Positions 8,010 to 16,468 of a DNA stretch of 64,000 nucleotides are shown in pieces. The position numbers and the translations under genes are program-made. Origin of the DNA: JAPLJM01 sp963708515 (lineage in GTDB: Bacteria > Desulfobacterota > Syntrophia > Syntrophales > Fen-1087); contig CAVPSX010000021.1 of the NCBI GenBank assembly GCA_963708515.1, forward strand, positions 319,475-383,474, written 5' to 3'. The notes beneath the pieces are model-generated. The model was not told the DNA's origin. It did no database searches and worked only from the letters and a program-made list of their open reading frames with translations. How positions within the stretch are numbered: position 1 is the first letter of the stretch; every line of letters begins with the position of its first letter.

Positions 8010-8744
8010 ATGATGGAAAAAAGCCTGACGGCGCCGCAAGGCGGGAAAATATACAGGTGCCTCTCCTGCGGCGCAACGGAAAACATGGGGAGGCGGCGTT
8101 ACTGTTCAATGGACTGCCGGCAGCGGCTGCGGCTGAAACTGGACATGCGCACCGGTTTGATTCAGGCGCTCAACGCCCGTTTTGCCACCTTTTATTTTTC
8201 CGATCTGACCATCATGATGGACATGCTCCCCTACGGGTCCCGTGAAATTTACAGCTTCCTTTATCCCCGCTCTCCCGGGAAAAAGCCGGCGGAGGATTTC
8301 AGTAACATGGCGGACATGCTGGGAACAGCCTGGTGGGAAGAAAAACACAGGACCCGGAAGAGATACATGGCTTCCCGGAGGGTCATGGAGGAAGCCGTCC
8401 TCAACCAGACGCCCCTGCTGTCCGTCCGTCCCTTATTGCTCAATATGCCGGCGATCCGGGACACTTCCCTGAAGCATCTGAATCTGACGAAAACGGATTT
8501 GAGAGATCCCGAACTCAAGACGCTCGTCCGGAACGCCTATCGCCGTCAGGCGAAGCTCTTCCATCCGGACGTCGGGGGCGACGCCCCGGCATTTCTGAAA
8601 ATCCATCAGGCCTATGAAGACATGCTCCATTGGGCGGAAAACCCTGTTTACGTCACGCGTCGCGGATTTCCCGATAAATGGCTTTACGATGGGAACCAGA
8701 ACCGCTGGCTGCAACCCATTCCCATCCGCGTGCATAGACGGTGA
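8010..8744 (+). CDS. Zinc-finger and J-domain (DnaJ-like) protein
   Basis: This 244-residue soluble protein starts with a small zinc-binding patch (CLSCGATENMG-RRRYCSMDC, residues 17-36), then a helical region, and ends with a J domain (residues about 155-215) containing AYRRQAKLFHPDVGGD. The HPD tripeptide is the Hsp70 contact needed to stimulate ATP hydrolysis. There is no G/F linker or DnaJ C-terminal domain, so it is a specialised co-chaperone whose client is unknown. Its stop codon lies inside a dispersed repeat. Two adjacent ATG codons make the exact start uncertain by one residue. Confidence 0.8.
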   Translation: MMEKSLTAPQGGKIYRCLSCGATENMGRRRYCSMDCRQRLRLKLDMRTGLIQALNARFATFYFSDLTIMMDMLPYGSREIYSFLYPRSPGKKPAEDFSNMADMLGTAWWEEKHRTRKRYMASRRVMEEAVLNQTPLLSVRPLLLNMPAIRDTSLKHLNLTKTDLRDPELKTLVRNAYRRQAKLFHPDVGGDAPAFLKIHQAYEDMLHWAENPVYVTRRGFPDKWLYDGNQNRWLQPIPIRVHRR

Positions 8745-8817
8745 CGGCTTCGCAAAAAGTCCGGATACTGCGTTGCGCTGCATCCTTCGTCGTTGCGGCG
8801 TACGTCCGAGTACGCCT
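8742..8817. repeat. GC-rich dispersed repeat starting at a stop codon
   Basis: The block GACGGCTTCGCAAAAAG...CTGCGTTGCGCTGCATCC...TTGCGGCGTACG starts at the TGA of the J-domain gene. A related block occurs in inverse orientation at 49976-50085, and a short piece (GACGGCTTTGTAAAAAG) follows the stop codon at 36734. It is joined to the palindrome at 8818-8847. Confidence 0.6.
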
Positions 8818-8847
8818 CATGGGGACAGGTTTAAACCTGTCCCCATG
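8818..8847. repeat. Perfect 30-bp palindrome (GGGGACAG family)
   Basis: The left arm CATGGGGACAGGTTT is followed at once by its exact complement. The same core occurs as a 26-bp perfect palindrome at 50004-50029, and a related GGGACAG core at 10604-10661. The arrangement resembles the hairpins mobilised by REP-associated tyrosine transposases. Confidence 0.8.
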
Positions 8848-8982
8848 CGCCTTAAAACAGTTTAATTGATTTTGATCCATGGGTCGATCAATGGTATAAG
8901 AACTCCTACTACGAAAGGCGGCAGCAGTCGTCCCGAACGGCCGGAAATTCCAGACTGATTAAACACGATAAGGAGGAGAGAA

Positions 8983-9636
8983 ATGAAAACCGCACACAAA
9001 CGATGGAAGGCGGGATTGTTTGTCCATATCATGGCGGCGGGCATGGCTGTCTTGCTGCTTCAAAGCCCCGTGGCGGCCCAGACGATTGTGGACGAATGGC
9101 AGCGCGTTGCCGTCCCCCCGGCGCCGGAACTCAAACCGGCGGCCATTGATCCGAAAACGACCGCCCTGCTGCTGCTCGATTTCAACAAACAAACCTGCAA
9201 TGCGGAGCGCCGTCCCCGCTGTATTGCTTCTATTCCGAAAGTCAAGAAGCTGCTCGCGGACGCCCGCATGAAAGGCATCGCCGTGATCTACAGCCTGTCG
9301 GCGGGCGCTACGCCGGCGGACATTGCCGGTGACCTGGCTCCAGGTGCAGGAGATTCGGTTGTTACCTCCGGGCCGGATAAATTCATGGGCACGGACCTTG
9401 AAAAAATCCTAAAAGACAAGGGCGTCCAGACCGTGATCGTGACGGGAACGGCTGCCCATGGCGCTGTCCTGTATACGGCAAGCGGCGCAGCCCTGAGGGG
9501 GATGCAGGTTATTTTGCCGGTCGATGGCATGTCGGCCGAAAACACCTATGCCGAGCAATACACGGCATGGCATCTGACAAACGCGCCCAGGGTGTCCGCA
9601 AAGGTGGTCCTGACGAAAATCGATCTGATAAAATAG
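8983..9636 (+). CDS. Exported isochorismatase-family protein lacking the catalytic cysteine
   Basis: The 217-residue product has a signal peptide (cut about residue 32, VAA-QT) and an isochorismatase/nicotinamidase-type Rossmann domain. TTALLLLDFNKQTC supplies the first catalytic Asp, and TGTAAHGAVLYTA matches the region where active family members have a nucleophilic Cys. At that position this protein has Ala, so ordinary Cys-dependent hydrolysis is unlikely; it may bind a ligand or act differently. Export is also uncommon in the family. AGGAGGAGAG precedes the ATG. The next gene starts 3 bp after its stop, so the two are probably cotranscribed. Confidence 0.75.
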   Translation: MKTAHKRWKAGLFVHIMAAGMAVLLLQSPVAAQTIVDEWQRVAVPPAPELKPAAIDPKTTALLLLDFNKQTCNAERRPRCIASIPKVKKLLADARMKGIAVIYSLSAGATPADIAGDLAPGAGDSVVTSGPDKFMGTDLEKILKDKGVQTVIVTGTAAHGAVLYTASGAALRGMQVILPVDGMSAENTYAEQYTAWHLTNAPRVSAKVVLTKIDLIK

Positions 9637-9639
9637 AAA

Positions 9640-10590
9640 ATGGAAAAAATCACGCTTGGCATCAGCACCTGTCTGCTCGGTGAAAATGTCCGCTATGACG
9701 GCGGCCATAGGCATGACCGCTTTCTGACAGACACCCTCGGGAAATATGTGACGTATCGTCCCGTCTGTCCGGAAGTGGAGTGCGGCCTTGGCGTGCCCCG
9801 TGAGTCCATGCGTCTGGTGGGCGATCCCGAATCTCCGCATCTGGTCACCATCCGCACGCGTCAGGATCATACCGAGCGCATGGTCCGCTGGGCGCGGCAG
9901 CGCGTCGCGGATCTGGAAAAGGAAAACCTTTGCGGATTCATCTTCAAGAGCGACTCGCCGAGCAGCGGCATGGAGCGGGTAAAGGTCTATAAAGAGGGGG
10001 GAATGCCGGAAAAGAAAGGCATCGGCGTCTTTGCGCGGATTTTCATGGAACATTTTCCCCTGATTCCCGTGGAAGAGGAAGGCCGGCTACATGATCCGCT
10101 GATCCGCGAAAATTTCGTTGAACGGATATTCACGCTCAAGCGATGGGTGGAGAGCGTCAGAGCCGGCAGAAACAGGGGGCGTCTCGTTGATTTCCATACG
10201 CGGCATAAACTGCTGATTCTGGCGCACAGCGAGAAGCACGAGCGGATCATGGGGCGGATGGTCGCGCAGGGCGGTGACCGGTCGTCCCTCGACGATGTCT
10301 ATCAGCAGTACCAGACGCTGCTCATGGAGGCCCTGCACCTCAAAGCCACACCGAAGAAAAATGCCAATGTGCTGCAGCACATGATGGGGTATTTCAAGCA
10401 GCAGTTGTCGGCCGATGAAAAAAAAGAGCTCCAGGAGATCATCGATCAATTCCGCAGGGGATATCTTCCGCTGGTCGTACCGGTCACACTGATCAACCAT
10501 TACGTCCGGAAATACGATCAGCCGTACCTCAAGATGCAGGTTTACCTGAATCCGCATCCCCTGGACCTGCAGATGCGGAACCATGTATAA
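9640..10590 (+). CDS. DUF523-DUF1722 (YbgA-type) fusion protein
   Basis: The 316-residue product has an N-terminal DUF523 domain (about residues 1-145) with the cysteine-containing motifs GISTCLLGENVRYDGG and PVCPEVECGLGVPR, then DUF1722 (about residues 190-305; HKLLILAHSEKHERIMGRM and NHYVRKYDQPYL). The same fusion is widespread in bacteria, and E. coli YbgA holds the DUF1722 part next to photolyase; recent family annotations connect DUF523 with thiouracil chemistry, which I cannot confirm here. It follows the isochorismatase-like gene by 3 bp. The clustered cysteines suggest a metal or sulfur function. Confidence 0.85.
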   Translation: MEKITLGISTCLLGENVRYDGGHRHDRFLTDTLGKYVTYRPVCPEVECGLGVPRESMRLVGDPESPHLVTIRTRQDHTERMVRWARQRVADLEKENLCGFIFKSDSPSSGMERVKVYKEGGMPEKKGIGVFARIFMEHFPLIPVEEEGRLHDPLIRENFVERIFTLKRWVESVRAGRNRGRLVDFHTRHKLLILAHSEKHERIMGRMVAQGGDRSSLDDVYQQYQTLLMEALHLKATPKKNANVLQHMMGYFKQQLSADEKKELQEIIDQFRRGYLPLVVPVTLINHYVRKYDQPYLKMQVYLNPHPLDLQMRNHV

Positions 10591-10603
10591 AAAAGGGCGC
10601 TCG

Positions 10604-10661
10604 TTTAATAGGGACAGATACCTATTTTTCGTACGAAAAATAGGTATCTGTCCCTATTAAA
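10604..10661. repeat. Perfect 58-bp palindrome
   Basis: The 29-base left arm (10604-10632, starting TTTAATAGGGACAGATACC) is followed directly by its exact reverse complement, centred on CGTACG. It sits between two genes on the same strand, 13 bp after one stop codon and 15 bp before the next start. It belongs to the TAGGGACAG...CCTATTT family also seen at 2340-2443 and 3098-3182. As RNA it would be an extremely stable hairpin and could terminate or insulate transcription. Confidence 0.9.
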
Positions 10662-10676
10662 CAGAAAGGAGTTCAC

Positions 10677-11123
10677 ATGTCAGACAAAGTGATCCACACC
10701 TACCTGTTCAAATCGGGGTTGTGGCGCGCCGACGGGAAGTACTTTGATGAAAGCGGCCGCGAATATCCCGTGGAGGGAGAATCACGCATCACGCACCGGA
10801 ACGCCCTTTGGTATAATGAGAGCGAAATGAAAATTTTCGGAAGCCAGGATATAGCTTTCTGCAACTACTACGAAATCGTGCCCTTTCACGAAGGTCGGGA
10901 CGTTACCTTCTGGACTTCCGAAAATGACGCCCTGGGTAAATTATCCGGTCAATTTGTCCTGGTGGGTGATACCATTCTGTCTTTGTACCGGTCGGAAAAT
11001 GCAGAATACACCGGGACGGAATATCTGCTGCGCATCAGCGATATCGTTTACCACAACTGGGGGACGGTCTTCTGCGGCCCGGATAAACTCTCGTCCTGGA
11101 TGCTGCGCCTGAACCGGGTGTGA
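10677..11123 (+). CDS. Uncharacterised 148-residue soluble protein
   Basis: I do not recognise this protein. It starts 15 bp after the big palindrome, with an AGAAAGGAG ribosome site and an ATG. The sequence is beta-rich and aromatic (KSGLWRADGKYFDESG, ITHRNALWYNES, NYYEIVPF, TFWTSENDALG), with no signal peptide, membrane segment or cysteine cluster. The repeated strand-turn pattern resembles small beta-barrel proteins that bind ligands or lipids. The gene is followed 4 bp later by mltD on the same strand, which suggests cotranscription with a cell-wall enzyme. Confidence 0.7.
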   Translation: MSDKVIHTYLFKSGLWRADGKYFDESGREYPVEGESRITHRNALWYNESEMKIFGSQDIAFCNYYEIVPFHEGRDVTFWTSENDALGKLSGQFVLVGDTILSLYRSENAEYTGTEYLLRISDIVYHNWGTVFCGPDKLSSWMLRLNRV

Positions 11124-11127
11124 TCCC

Positions 11128-12237
11128 ATGGTAAAAATAAAACCCATCCTGTTGATTGCAATCCCATTTTTGCTTATTTCCCTGATAGGCTCGACCCGGT
11201 TCGCCCGGGCGGCAGACCCCCCTGAGGCGCATGATCTTCCGGAGCTGATCCGTGTCGGCGCCCCTTTGGATTTCTGCGGCGAGCCCGTGCCGCTGCAGAC
11301 CTCTGAAGTCAGGGAGCGCCTGGAGCGTGAGCTGCTCATCTCTCTTGGGAACCGGCCGCAGGTCATCCTCTGGCTCAAGCGCGCCGGCCGGTATCTGCCG
11401 CACATTGAGAAGGCCCTCAAAGAAAACGGCATGCCTGACGACCTCAAGTATGTGGCGATTGCCGAGAGTGCCTTGAGGATACATGCCCGTTCGGTCAAGG
11501 GCGCAACGGGACTCTGGCAGTTTATGGAAGGAACGGGCGTGCGATATCGGTTGAAAGTCGCTGATGATAAGGATGAGCGTTTGAGTTTTATTGCCGCGAC
11601 GGCAGCCGCCCTGAATTATTTCAAGGAGCTTTACGCCCTGTTCGGATCATGGACTCTGGCGGCGGCGGCCTACAATATGGGGGAATCCGGACTGAAAGCG
11701 GAAATGCTGGTCCAGAAAGTCGACAACTACTACCGTCTCTATCTGCCGCTGGAGACCCAGCGGTATCTTTTCAGAATCCTTTCGGTAAAGCTGATCCTGT
11801 CGAACCCGGAGCGGTATGGTTTTCACCTGAAGGCGGAGGACCTCTATGCCCCAGAACCGTCTGATCCGGTTGAAATCGCCTGCCCCCGGGATATTCCCAT
11901 TCAGTTGATCGCCGAGGCGGCAAAGACCGACTTCAAAGTCATCAAGGATCTGAATCCGGAAATCAGGGGATATTATCTCTCCGCAGGGACCCACCGGCTT
12001 TTGCTTCCCGCAGGCAGCGCCGACGGCTTTCAGATCCGCCTTGCAACCCTTTCCAGTCAATGGCTGGCGGACCGGCAAATCCATGTCTATACGGTCAAGA
12101 AGGGCGATAATCTTTCTTCCCTTGCCGAACATTTCGGCGTGCCGCTGAAGGCCCTGCTGATCTGGAACCGCATCTCCGCAAAAGAACCTGTCAAGCCGGG
12201 AGACCGGCTGGTCATCTTCCCGAATCGCACTCCATAA
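11128..12237 (+). CDS. mltD: Membrane-bound lytic transglycosylase D-like protein with LysM
   Basis: A 369-residue exported protein. After a signal peptide (residues 1-29) comes a family 1 lytic transglycosylase (SLT) domain with the catalytic Glu in VAIAESALRIHA, then SVKGATGLWQFM and AAAAYNMGESGL. The C-terminus has one weak and one clear LysM repeat (YTVKKGDNLSSLAEHFGV...NRI), which bind peptidoglycan. It cleaves murein strands to 1,6-anhydro products in the periplasm. Those products are the substrates of the AmpG-type transporter encoded at 28114-29394. No lipobox cysteine is obvious, unlike E. coli MltD. Confidence 0.9.
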   Translation: MVKIKPILLIAIPFLLISLIGSTRFARAADPPEAHDLPELIRVGAPLDFCGEPVPLQTSEVRERLERELLISLGNRPQVILWLKRAGRYLPHIEKALKENGMPDDLKYVAIAESALRIHARSVKGATGLWQFMEGTGVRYRLKVADDKDERLSFIAATAAALNYFKELYALFGSWTLAAAAYNMGESGLKAEMLVQKVDNYYRLYLPLETQRYLFRILSVKLILSNPERYGFHLKAEDLYAPEPSDPVEIACPRDIPIQLIAEAAKTDFKVIKDLNPEIRGYYLSAGTHRLLLPAGSADGFQIRLATLSSQWLADRQIHVYTVKKGDNLSSLAEHFGVPLKALLIWNRISAKEPVKPGDRLVIFPNRTP

Positions 12238-12261
12238 CATAGGGGATAATAACAGAACCCG

Positions 12262-14028
12262 CTACGCTGCGCGTGTCGCGACAGAAATGAGCATCAGGCG
12301 GTCGCCCACATCGACGCTGTCGCCGGGTTCGGCAATGATATCAGCCACCTTTCCGTCCACTTCAGAAATGATCGGAGTATGCATTTTCATGGCTTCGAGG
12401 TCGATCAGCACGTCGCCCGCAAGGACCACATCGCCGACCGCCACCGGCACGCGGCTGACCTTTCCCTTGATGGGTGAAATGATGAAACCCTCCCGTTTCA
12501 GAGCTTCAATATCCGATCGGGTGAGCGCGCGCTTGCTCTTTTTCCATTCGTCCCAGTCCTTTTTTTCTCTGGGTAAAAACGGGACGGCCTCCGCCTTGTC
12601 ATCACCGGTCTGGAAGGTTTTGAACACGAGATCGTCAATGACGTAATAGCTGGGTTCGGGATAATCAAAAATGGCGGGATGCGTTTCCAGATAACCGGTG
12701 TTGAATTTTCTGGCCCGGAAATCCGGCTCGTCGCAAATCGCCAGATAAAGCGGAATGGTGGTTTTGGGTCCGACAATGGTCAAATCGTTCAGGGCGCGCT
12801 TCAGGCGATGCACCGTCTGTTCCCATTCGTAGCCCTTTACGATCAGTTTAACCAGCAGCGAGTCATAGGCGACAGGGATGCGGTAGCCTTTGTAGATAAT
12901 CCCGTCCAGGCGGATGCCGGGTCCTCCCGGCGTCTGGTAGATCTCCAAATACTTGCCCCCTTCCGGCAGGAAATGATTCTTGGGGTCTTCCGCATTGACC
13001 CTCACCTCGATGGCAATATCGCCCGCGAGACGGATATGGTGCTGCTGCAATTCCATGCGCCTTCCCTCGGCAATCAGGATCTGCTGCCGGACGATATCCA
13101 CACCGGTAATCATTTCCGTCACGGTGTGTTCCACCTGCAGCCGGGTGTTGACCTCCATGAACCAGAATTCATGAGTCTGTGGATCCATGAGAAATTCCAC
13201 GGTTCCCGCATTCACGTATCCGGCCTCCCGGGCCACGGCAACAGCGGCCTGATGGATGGCTTCAGCCACCTTCTGGGGCAGAGCCGCCGGGGCAATTTCC
13301 ACAAGCTTCTGGTAACGGCGCTGGATCGAGCAATCCCGGGTGCCTAAGTGAATCACGCTGCCGTGAACGTCCGCCAGGATCTGGACTTCCACATGCCGGG
13401 GAGACGTAACAAACTTTTCCGCATAAATGCGGTCATCGTTGAACGCCGCCTGGGCCTCGGCGCGCGAGCTGGCCATCTGCTCCCTTAACTCCTGATCATT
13501 CTCGGCTCTTCGCATGCCCCGGCCTCCCCCGCCCGCCAGCGCTTTCAGAATAACAGGGTATCCGTATTTACGAGTAAATTCATGTGCTTCCTTCAGTCCT
13601 GCGTCGCCGGTGGGCAGACTCTGCGTTCCGGGGATTAAGGGAACATGGGCTTTTGTCGCAATATCGCGGGCGATCACTTTATTCCCCAGATCGCGAATGA
13701 CTTGGGGCGGCGGGCCGATAAAAATGATGCCGGCCTCTTCGCAGGCTGCGGCAAAGTCGGCGTTTTCCGATAAAAAGCCATAGCCGGGATGAATGGCGTC
13801 GGCGCCGCATTGACGGGCGGCGGCTATGATTTTATCGATATCGAGATAATTTTTCCCGGTTTCTTCTCCGAGAAGGATGGCTTCATCAGCAAATTTCAGA
13901 TAATAAGCCTCGCTGTCGGCTTCTTCATAGACAACAACGGCTTCAATATCGAGACTGATCAGGGATCTGATGATCCGCAGGGCGATCTCTCCGCGGTTTG
14001 CGATTAACACCCTCTTGATTTTACGCAA
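12262..14028 (-). CDS. Biotin carboxylase subunit with C-terminal biotinyl domain
   Basis: The 588-residue product begins as a typical biotin carboxylase (KRVLIANRGEIALRIIRS; HPGYGFLSENADFA; GGGGRGMRRA glycine-rich ATP loop; FMEVNTRLQVEHTVTEM active site), spanning about residues 1-450. It ends with a biotinyl domain (about 510-580) whose EAMKMHTPI holds the biotin-accepting lysine. A short linker replaces the long BT-interaction domain of human-type ACC alpha chains. This fits a subunit of an acyl-CoA, pyruvate or oxaloacetate-type carboxylase that needs a separate carboxyltransferase, which is not in this window. It stands alone, convergent with mltD. Confidence 0.9.
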   Translation of the reverse strand: MRKIKRVLIANRGEIALRIIRSLISLDIEAVVVYEEADSEAYYLKFADEAILLGEETGKNYLDIDKIIAAARQCGADAIHPGYGFLSENADFAAACEEAGIIFIGPPPQVIRDLGNKVIARDIATKAHVPLIPGTQSLPTGDAGLKEAHEFTRKYGYPVILKALAGGGGRGMRRAENDQELREQMASSRAEAQAAFNDDRIYAEKFVTSPRHVEVQILADVHGSVIHLGTRDCSIQRRYQKLVEIAPAALPQKVAEAIHQAAVAVAREAGYVNAGTVEFLMDPQTHEFWFMEVNTRLQVEHTVTEMITGVDIVRQQILIAEGRRMELQQHHIRLAGDIAIEVRVNAEDPKNHFLPEGGKYLEIYQTPGGPGIRLDGIIYKGYRIPVAYDSLLVKLIVKGYEWEQTVHRLKRALNDLTIVGPKTTIPLYLAICDEPDFRARKFNTGYLETHPAIFDYPEPSYYVIDDLVFKTFQTGDDKAEAVPFLPREKKDWDEWKKSKRALTRSDIEALKREGFIISPIKGKVSRVPVAVGDVVLAGDVLIDLEAMKMHTPIISEVDGKVADIIAEPGDSVDVGDRLMLISVATRAA

Positions 14029-14302
14029 GTTTATGCTCCTTCCCCAATCGTTTATGAACAGCTCCGGCGGGCGCCTATGAACTCCCTGGGCGCCCTCTTA
14101 TAGCACAGCATGAGAAGAAAAACCACGACGCGTTCATCTGGGAATAAAACCGCCGAAGGTTTGCGCTTGACATGCAGGGGCATATTTGCGAGGATGCATC
14201 GCTTTTCCCATGCGAATCGGCTTAACCATTTAGAGGTATGACCCATGAGCCCGGATCATGGGAATGGCGGATAAGCATTATGAGTCACTGAAGGGAGTCT
14301 TT

Positions 14303-14539
14303 ATGCGCCTGTTATATGTTGCCGTTGTGGCATCACTTGTGTCCATGATCCTGATAGGAAGCTACCTGTACACCCCTGCCGGGCTGAAAACGGCTGCGAT
14401 GCGGCCGCTTACGTCAAACATCAGGGAGGTCAGTGGAGATGCTAAAAAAGGCGACACCCTCTCTGATATTTTCAGGAAGTATAAAACGGACATCTGGCAG
14501 TTGCTTCAGATCAAAAAGGCGTCGGCAAGCATTCATTGA
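14303..14539 (+). CDS. Membrane-anchored LysM-like fragment upstream of the SGNH hydrolase
   Basis: A GGGAG ribosome site points to the ATG at 14303, not the earlier in-frame ATGs at 14258 and 14264. The product (78 residues) has an N-terminal membrane anchor (LLYVAVVASLVSMILIG) and then KKGDTLSDIFRKYKTDI, the opening of a LysM-type motif. The frame ends inside that motif where the hydrolase frame begins (TTGA overlap). It is either a small coupled protein or, more likely, the N-terminus of one frameshifted LysM-SGNH protein. Confidence 0.5.
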   Translation: MRLLYVAVVASLVSMILIGSYLYTPAGLKTAAMRPLTSNIREVSGDAKKGDTLSDIFRKYKTDIWQLLQIKKASASIH

Positions 14540-15159
14540 CCGCGTACCACGTGACGTTAAAACCCCTTAAAACCATTGCGAAACTGCAATCCGGCGCCCC
14601 CGTGACGATTGCTGCGATCGGCGATTCGCTCACGTGCGGCTGGATGGCCCGTAAAGGCTATATTGATTTCCTGGAGGAGATGCTGCGGGGAAAATATCCG
14701 GACAGCCGGTTTTCCATCATCGCAAAAGGCGTCCCCGGGGATACGGCGGATTTCGGCCTCTACCGCGTGGATACCGATGTACTGCACCAGGCGCCCGATT
14801 GCGTTTTCATTCAATACGCCATCAACGACGCCGGCTATGGTTTCACGGTCTCCCAGTTCAGAAATAATATTCAGGGGATCATCGACAAGATCCGCAAGGC
14901 CGGAGACGCCGACATTGTCCTCGTAACGTCCGGCCATATCGGGGATCATGGGGAAAATCACTTTGCAGAAGAATATTATGAACAAATCGAAAAGCTGGGC
15001 AAAATAAACGGTCTGCCCGTTGCCCGCGTCCATGCCTACTGGAGGGAACAGATCGCGGCCGGCATCGATTTCCGGTCGCTGGTGCAATACGATCTTGTCC
15101 ATCCCACGGTGGCGGGTTACCGGCTCATGGCCGAAGCGATCATGAAACTTTTTACATGA
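14536..15159 (+). CDS. SGNH/GDSL-family hydrolase
   Basis: The 207-residue domain contains block I AAIGDSLTCGW with the nucleophilic Ser, the oxyanion Gly in GVPGDTADFG, block III YAINDAG with Asn, and block V DLVHPTVAGY with the catalytic Asp/His. This is a complete esterase/lipase-like active site. The listed start is a TTG with no clear ribosome site, overlapping the end of the membrane-anchored LysM-like frame, so the enzyme is probably tethered to the membrane or cell wall and may deacylate peptidoglycan or polysaccharide; the substrate is not identifiable. Confidence 0.8.
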   Translation: MTAYHVTLKPLKTIAKLQSGAPVTIAAIGDSLTCGWMARKGYIDFLEEMLRGKYPDSRFSIIAKGVPGDTADFGLYRVDTDVLHQAPDCVFIQYAINDAGYGFTVSQFRNNIQGIIDKIRKAGDADIVLVTSGHIGDHGENHFAEEYYEQIEKLGKINGLPVARVHAYWREQIAAGIDFRSLVQYDLVHPTVAGYRLMAEAIMKLFT

Positions 15160-15452
15160 GCTCAACGACACGGGCGTGAAAGCCAAAAGCGCTTGTTAAA
15201 GGCGAGAATGGCCGGTCATCATTTGAAATAATAATAGACATTGTGCAAAGCCTGTTTACAAAGATCGAGGGCGTCAAATACGATATCCTCGTTCCCTTTG
15301 CCTGCCTGAAGACGGGAGGGTGCTGCAGAGGGAAAAGACATGAATAAATCCATCCATTTGCACCCCCACCTTAACCCTTCCCCGTTGAGAGGGAGGGAAT
15401 TCGTGACTTTTTACGAGGGCATCCATATGAACATTCACGAAAGGAGAATAAA
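15160..15452. other. Intergenic region with a possible cysteine-rich remnant
   Basis: No complete gene is seen. In one plus-strand frame near 15240-15345 there is a short run FACLKTGGCCRGK that looks like the start of a YkgJ-type zinc/iron-chelating domain, ending at a stop codon. Bases about 15360-15405 hold a CCCCCACCTTAACCCTTCCCC...GAGGGAGGG segment typical of dispersed GC-rich repeats. A GAAAGGAG ribosome site for the next gene is at the end. Confidence 0.35.
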
Positions 15453-16376
15453 ATGAAAGATAAAGCCGTCATCACCGCAGCCATCACGGGAAGCATTCAC
15501 ACGCCGACCATGTCCCCCTATCTGCCCATCACGCCCCAGCAAATCGCCGATGAGGCCGTGAGGGCCTACGAAGCCGGCGCGGCAGTCTGCCACGTCCACG
15601 CCCGCAACCCTGAAACGGGCATGCCCGTTCCCGACACCAGCCTGATGCAGCAGATCATCACGAGCATCAAGAGCCGCTGCGACATCGTCGTCTGCATCAC
15701 CACGGGCGGCGGCCTGGGCATGACAGCGGAACAGCGCGTGGCCCCGGTCACGCTTTTCAAGCCGGAGCTGGCCTCCTTCAACGCCGGGTCCGTCAATTTC
15801 GCCCTGTTTCCCGTCATCGGCAGATACAACGAATGGAAGTTCGAGTGGGAAAAAACATACCTGGGGATGACTGAGGATTTTATTTTCCCCAATACCTTCA
15901 AGACGATGCGCGAGTTCTGCGGATTCTTCGGGCAGAACGGGACGAAACCGGAGTTCGAGATCTACGATTCGGGCATGGTCAACAACGTGGCGTATCTGAT
16001 CCAGGCGGGCCACGTCCAAAAGCCCGTTTACATCCAGTTTGTCATGGGCGTTTTGGGCGGCATCACGCCGAGCAGCAAAAACCTGCTGTTTCTCGTGGAC
16101 TATGCAAGAGAGCTCATCGGCGATTTTGAATTTTCCGTCTGTGTGGCCGGGCGGGCCCAGTTCCCCCTCTGCACGCAGTCGCTGCTCATCGGCGGAAACT
16201 GTCGCGTGGGCCTGGAGGACAACCTTTATCTGGACAAGGGACAGATGGCGAAAAGCAACGGCGAGCAGGTGGCGAAGATAGTGCGGATTGCCCGCGAACT
16301 CGGCATCGAACCGGCCACGCCCGACGAGGCAAGGAATATACTCGGCCTGAAAGGCATCGCCCAGGTCAATTACTGA
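15453..16376 (+). CDS. BKACE-family enzyme (3-keto-5-aminohexanoate cleavage enzyme type)
   Basis: The 307-residue TIM-barrel protein matches the beta-keto acid cleavage enzyme family: VITAAITGSIHTPTMSPYLPI at the start, then EAGAAVCHVHARNPETG with the zinc-binding His-X-His, CITTGGG, and a C-terminal GLEDNLYLDKGQ with the third metal ligand region. These enzymes join a beta-keto acid with acetyl-CoA and release acetoacetate plus a CoA ester. The lysine-fermentation enzyme Kce is the founding member, but the family accepts many substrates. No other lysine fermentation genes are nearby, so the substrate is open. Confidence 0.9.
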   Translation: MKDKAVITAAITGSIHTPTMSPYLPITPQQIADEAVRAYEAGAAVCHVHARNPETGMPVPDTSLMQQIITSIKSRCDIVVCITTGGGLGMTAEQRVAPVTLFKPELASFNAGSVNFALFPVIGRYNEWKFEWEKTYLGMTEDFIFPNTFKTMREFCGFFGQNGTKPEFEIYDSGMVNNVAYLIQAGHVQKPVYIQFVMGVLGGITPSSKNLLFLVDYARELIGDFEFSVCVAGRAQFPLCTQSLLIGGNCRVGLEDNLYLDKGQMAKSNGEQVAKIVRIARELGIEPATPDEARNILGLKGIAQVNY

Positions 16377-16433
16377 GGGTCGCTGACCAGGCCCTCACCC
16401 ACTGCCTTCGGCGTTGAGAGCGCGGCGACCCTC
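16375..16433. repeat. Inverted repeat between convergent genes
   Basis: GAGGGTCGC (16375-16383) and its exact complement GCGACCCTC (16425-16433) flank a GC-rich loop, starting in the stop codon of the BKACE gene. The T-run needed for an intrinsic terminator is missing. It resembles the CCCTCACCC-type dispersed repeats also seen near 15360. Confidence 0.55.
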
Positions 16434-16468
16434 TCCTTGATATCGGGGGAGGCCATGCTCAAGAGAAA

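Noticed and set aside
14052..14246. 64-residue minus-strand frame upstream of the biotin carboxylase gene
   Set aside because: No ribosome site, no domain, irregular composition.
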